A DNA stretch of 14,470 nt from Accumulibacter sp. (GTDB taxonomy: Bacteria > Pseudomonadota > Gammaproteobacteria > Burkholderiales > Rhodocyclaceae), in the NCBI GenBank assembly GCA_031264825.1, contig JAISDL010000084.1, positions 1-14,470 on the forward strand. Direction: 5' to 3'. The position numbers and the translations under genes were made by a program. Below, piece after piece: positions 12,972 to 14,470 of the stretch. How positions within the stretch are numbered: the first letter of the stretch is position 1; each line of letters begins with the position of its first letter. The notes below the pieces were generated by a model, which did no database searches, was not told the origin of the DNA, and saw only the letters and a program-made list of their open reading frames with translations.

Positions 12972-14470
12972 GGCGCGAGAAAAAGCCGGTACGCGGGGCT
13001 GTCGGTCTCGTTCCAGTGCGCGTAACCCAGGTTTTTCAGGAAGTCGCGGAACTGCCGCATCTCACCCGGCGGAACCTGGATTCCGGCGAGGACGCGACCC
13101 GTGTCGGCGCCGTGGTTGCGGTAGTGGAAGAGGCTGATGTTCCACCCCGAACTCATTTTGTTGAGGAAATTCATCAACGCGCCGGGGCGCTCTGGAAATT
13201 CGAAACGGTAGATGTGCTCGTGCTCGATTCCCGGCGCGGGACCGCCGACGAGGTGGCGGATATGCGCTTTCGCCATTTCGTCGTCGGTCAGGTCGAGCGT
13301 CGAATAACCGTGTTTGTCGAGCTGCGCGGCGAGCTTGCGCGATTCGTCGCGCGAGGAAGTCTGGATGCCGACGAAGACGTGCGCCTCTTTCGGGTCGTTG
13401 TAGCGATAGTTGAATTCGGTGATGTTGCGCGAGCCGATCAGCGAAATGAATTCACGGTACGCGCCGGGACGTTCGGGCAAAGTGACGGCGAAAACCGCTT
13501 CGCGCTGCTCGCCGACCTCGGCGCGCTCGGTGACGAAGCGCAGGCGGTCGAAATTCATGTTCGCGCCGGAAGCGACGGCGACGAGCGTCTTCGCCTTGAG
13601 CTTGTGGATTTTCGCGTACGCCTTCGCGCCGGCGATGGCGAGCGCGCCCGCGGGTTCGAGGATCGCGCGCGTGTCTTCGAAAACGTCCTTGATCGCCGCG
13701 CAGATCGCGTCGGTGTCGACGCGGACGATTTCGTCGACGTATTGCCGGCAGAGACGGAAGGTCTCTTCGCCGACGTATTTGACGGCCGTGCCGTCGGAGA
13801 AAAGGCCGACCTGCTTTAGGCGAACGCGCTTTCCCGCTTCGAGCGATTGCGCCATCGCGTCGGCGTCGAAAGTCTCGACGCCGATGATGCGCGTTTCGGG
13901 ACGCAGCCGCTTGATGTAAGCGGCGACACCCGAAATCAGCCCCCCGCCGCCGATCGCGCAGAAAACCGCGTGGATCGGTTTCGTGTGCTGGCGCAGAATC
14001 TCCATGCCGATCGTCCCTTGGCCGGCGATGATTTCCGGGTCGTCGAAAGGGTGGACGAAGCTCATTTTTTCGGCTTTTTCGAGCCTTTGCGCGTGGGTGT
14101 AGGCGTCGTCGAAGGACTCTCCGGCGAGGACGACTTCGCCGCCCCGGTCGCGCACCGCCTCGATCTTGATCGCCGGCGTCGTTTCGGGCATCACGACGAC
14201 CGCGCGGCAGCCGATTTTCGACGCCGAGAGCGCGACGCCCTGCGCGTGATTTCCCGCCGACGCGCAGATCACGCCGTTCTTCAAGCGATCCGCCGAAAGA
14301 GAAGCGATCTTGTTGTACGCGCCGCGCAACTTGAAGGAAAAGACGGGTTGCATGTCCTCGCGCTTGAAGAAGACCGCGTTGTCGATGCGCGCCGAGAGGT
14401 TGGCGGCAAAATCGAGCGGCGTTTCGACGGCGACGTCATAAACTTGGGCGTTGAGGACCTTTTCGAGATA
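12968..14470 (-). CDS. ilvA: Threonine dehydratase, biosynthetic (5' end outside the window)
   Basis: The visible part is 500 residues; the frame stays open to the right edge, and comparison with E. coli IlvA (514 residues) suggests roughly 15 N-terminal residues are missing. It converts threonine to 2-oxobutyrate and ammonia, the first step to isoleucine. The PLP lysine lies in FSFKLRGAYNK near visible residue 47, the phosphate-binding glycine loop is AIGGGGLISG, and the C-terminus carries two ACT-like regulatory regions, each starting with ERPGA, as in the isoleucine-inhibited enzyme. An internal ATG at 14353 is not the real start, because conserved sequence (YLEKVLNAQVYD, KREDMQP) continues upstream. 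Its TGA overlaps the patB start, defining an ilvA-patB operon. Confidence 0.96.
   Translation of the reverse strand, partial: YLEKVLNAQVYDVAVETPLDFAANLSARIDNAVFFKREDMQPVFSFKLRGAYNKIASLSADRLKNGVICASAGNHAQGVALSASKIGCRAVVVMPETTPAIKIEAVRDRGGEVVLAGESFDDAYTHAQRLEKAEKMSFVHPFDDPEIIAGQGTIGMEILRQHTKPIHAVFCAIGGGGLISGVAAYIKRLRPETRIIGVETFDADAMAQSLEAGKRVRLKQVGLFSDGTAVKYVGEETFRLCRQYVDEIVRVDTDAICAAIKDVFEDTRAILEPAGALAIAGAKAYAKIHKLKAKTLVAVASGANMNFDRLRFVTERAEVGEQREAVFAVTLPERPGAYREFISLIGSRNITEFNYRYNDPKEAHVFVGIQTSSRDESRKLAAQLDKHGYSTLDLTDDEMAKAHIRHLVGGPAPGIEHEHIYRFEFPERPGALMNFLNKMSSGWNISLFHYRNHGADTGRVLAGIQVPPGEMRQFRDFLKNLGYAHWNETDSPAYRLFLAP

Overview
The window reads as ordinary chromosome of a GC-rich proteobacterium, most likely a betaproteobacterium. 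The evidence is a proteobacterial-type GroES/GroEL pair with a GGM-rich GroEL tail, a groESL promoter combining a sigma-32-like promoter with a CIRCE/HrcA operator, an IlvA with two ACT-like regions, and a short repeat whose core resembles the neisserial Correia element. I cannot place it below class level. There is no transposase, integrase, phage gene or CRISPR array. The one clear accessory module is a type II restriction-modification pair.

Layout. 115-1299 (minus): a Tat-like, NAPE-PLD/UlaG-type metallo-beta-lactamase-fold hydrolase, preceded by a coupled 22-codon small ORF with a strong ribosome binding site. 1455-3672 (plus): heat-shock promoter, CIRCE operator, groES, groEL and terminator. 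3745-4114: a strong promoter, one copy of a ~106-bp repeat, the tRNA-Phe(GAA) gene, its terminator and three further hairpins. 4189-5540: a small unknown gene, then a spermidine-synthase-like gene lying exactly between two repeat copies. 5538-7458 (minus): a DUF2721 membrane protein and a CNNM/CBS/CorC-HlyC membrane protein. 7710-9294 (plus): a beta-class DNA methyltransferase overlapping a restriction endonuclease, less GC-rich than its surroundings. 9424-14470: an amino-acid block with leuA (minus), a divergent Lrp/AsnC-type regulator (plus), and patB/malY plus ilvA (minus), the last two overlapping by GTGA. ilvA runs off the right edge.

The most unusual signal is the interspersed repeat: two full copies, one diverged copy and one internally deleted copy. 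It has ~23-bp terminal inverted repeats and an interior that, from memory, closely resembles the core of Correia (CREE/NEMIS) elements but with different termini. One copy supplies the stop codons of both convergent neighbours, one abuts a start codon, one sits between the tRNA-Phe promoter and the mature tRNA, and the shortened one forms a hairpin between convergent asnC and patB.

Functionally, groESL shows dual heat-shock control. leuA, ilvA and patB around one Lrp/AsnC-type regulator suggest locally controlled branched-chain and sulfur amino-acid metabolism. The restriction-modification pair is a compact defence or selfish module between the CNNM gene and leuA.
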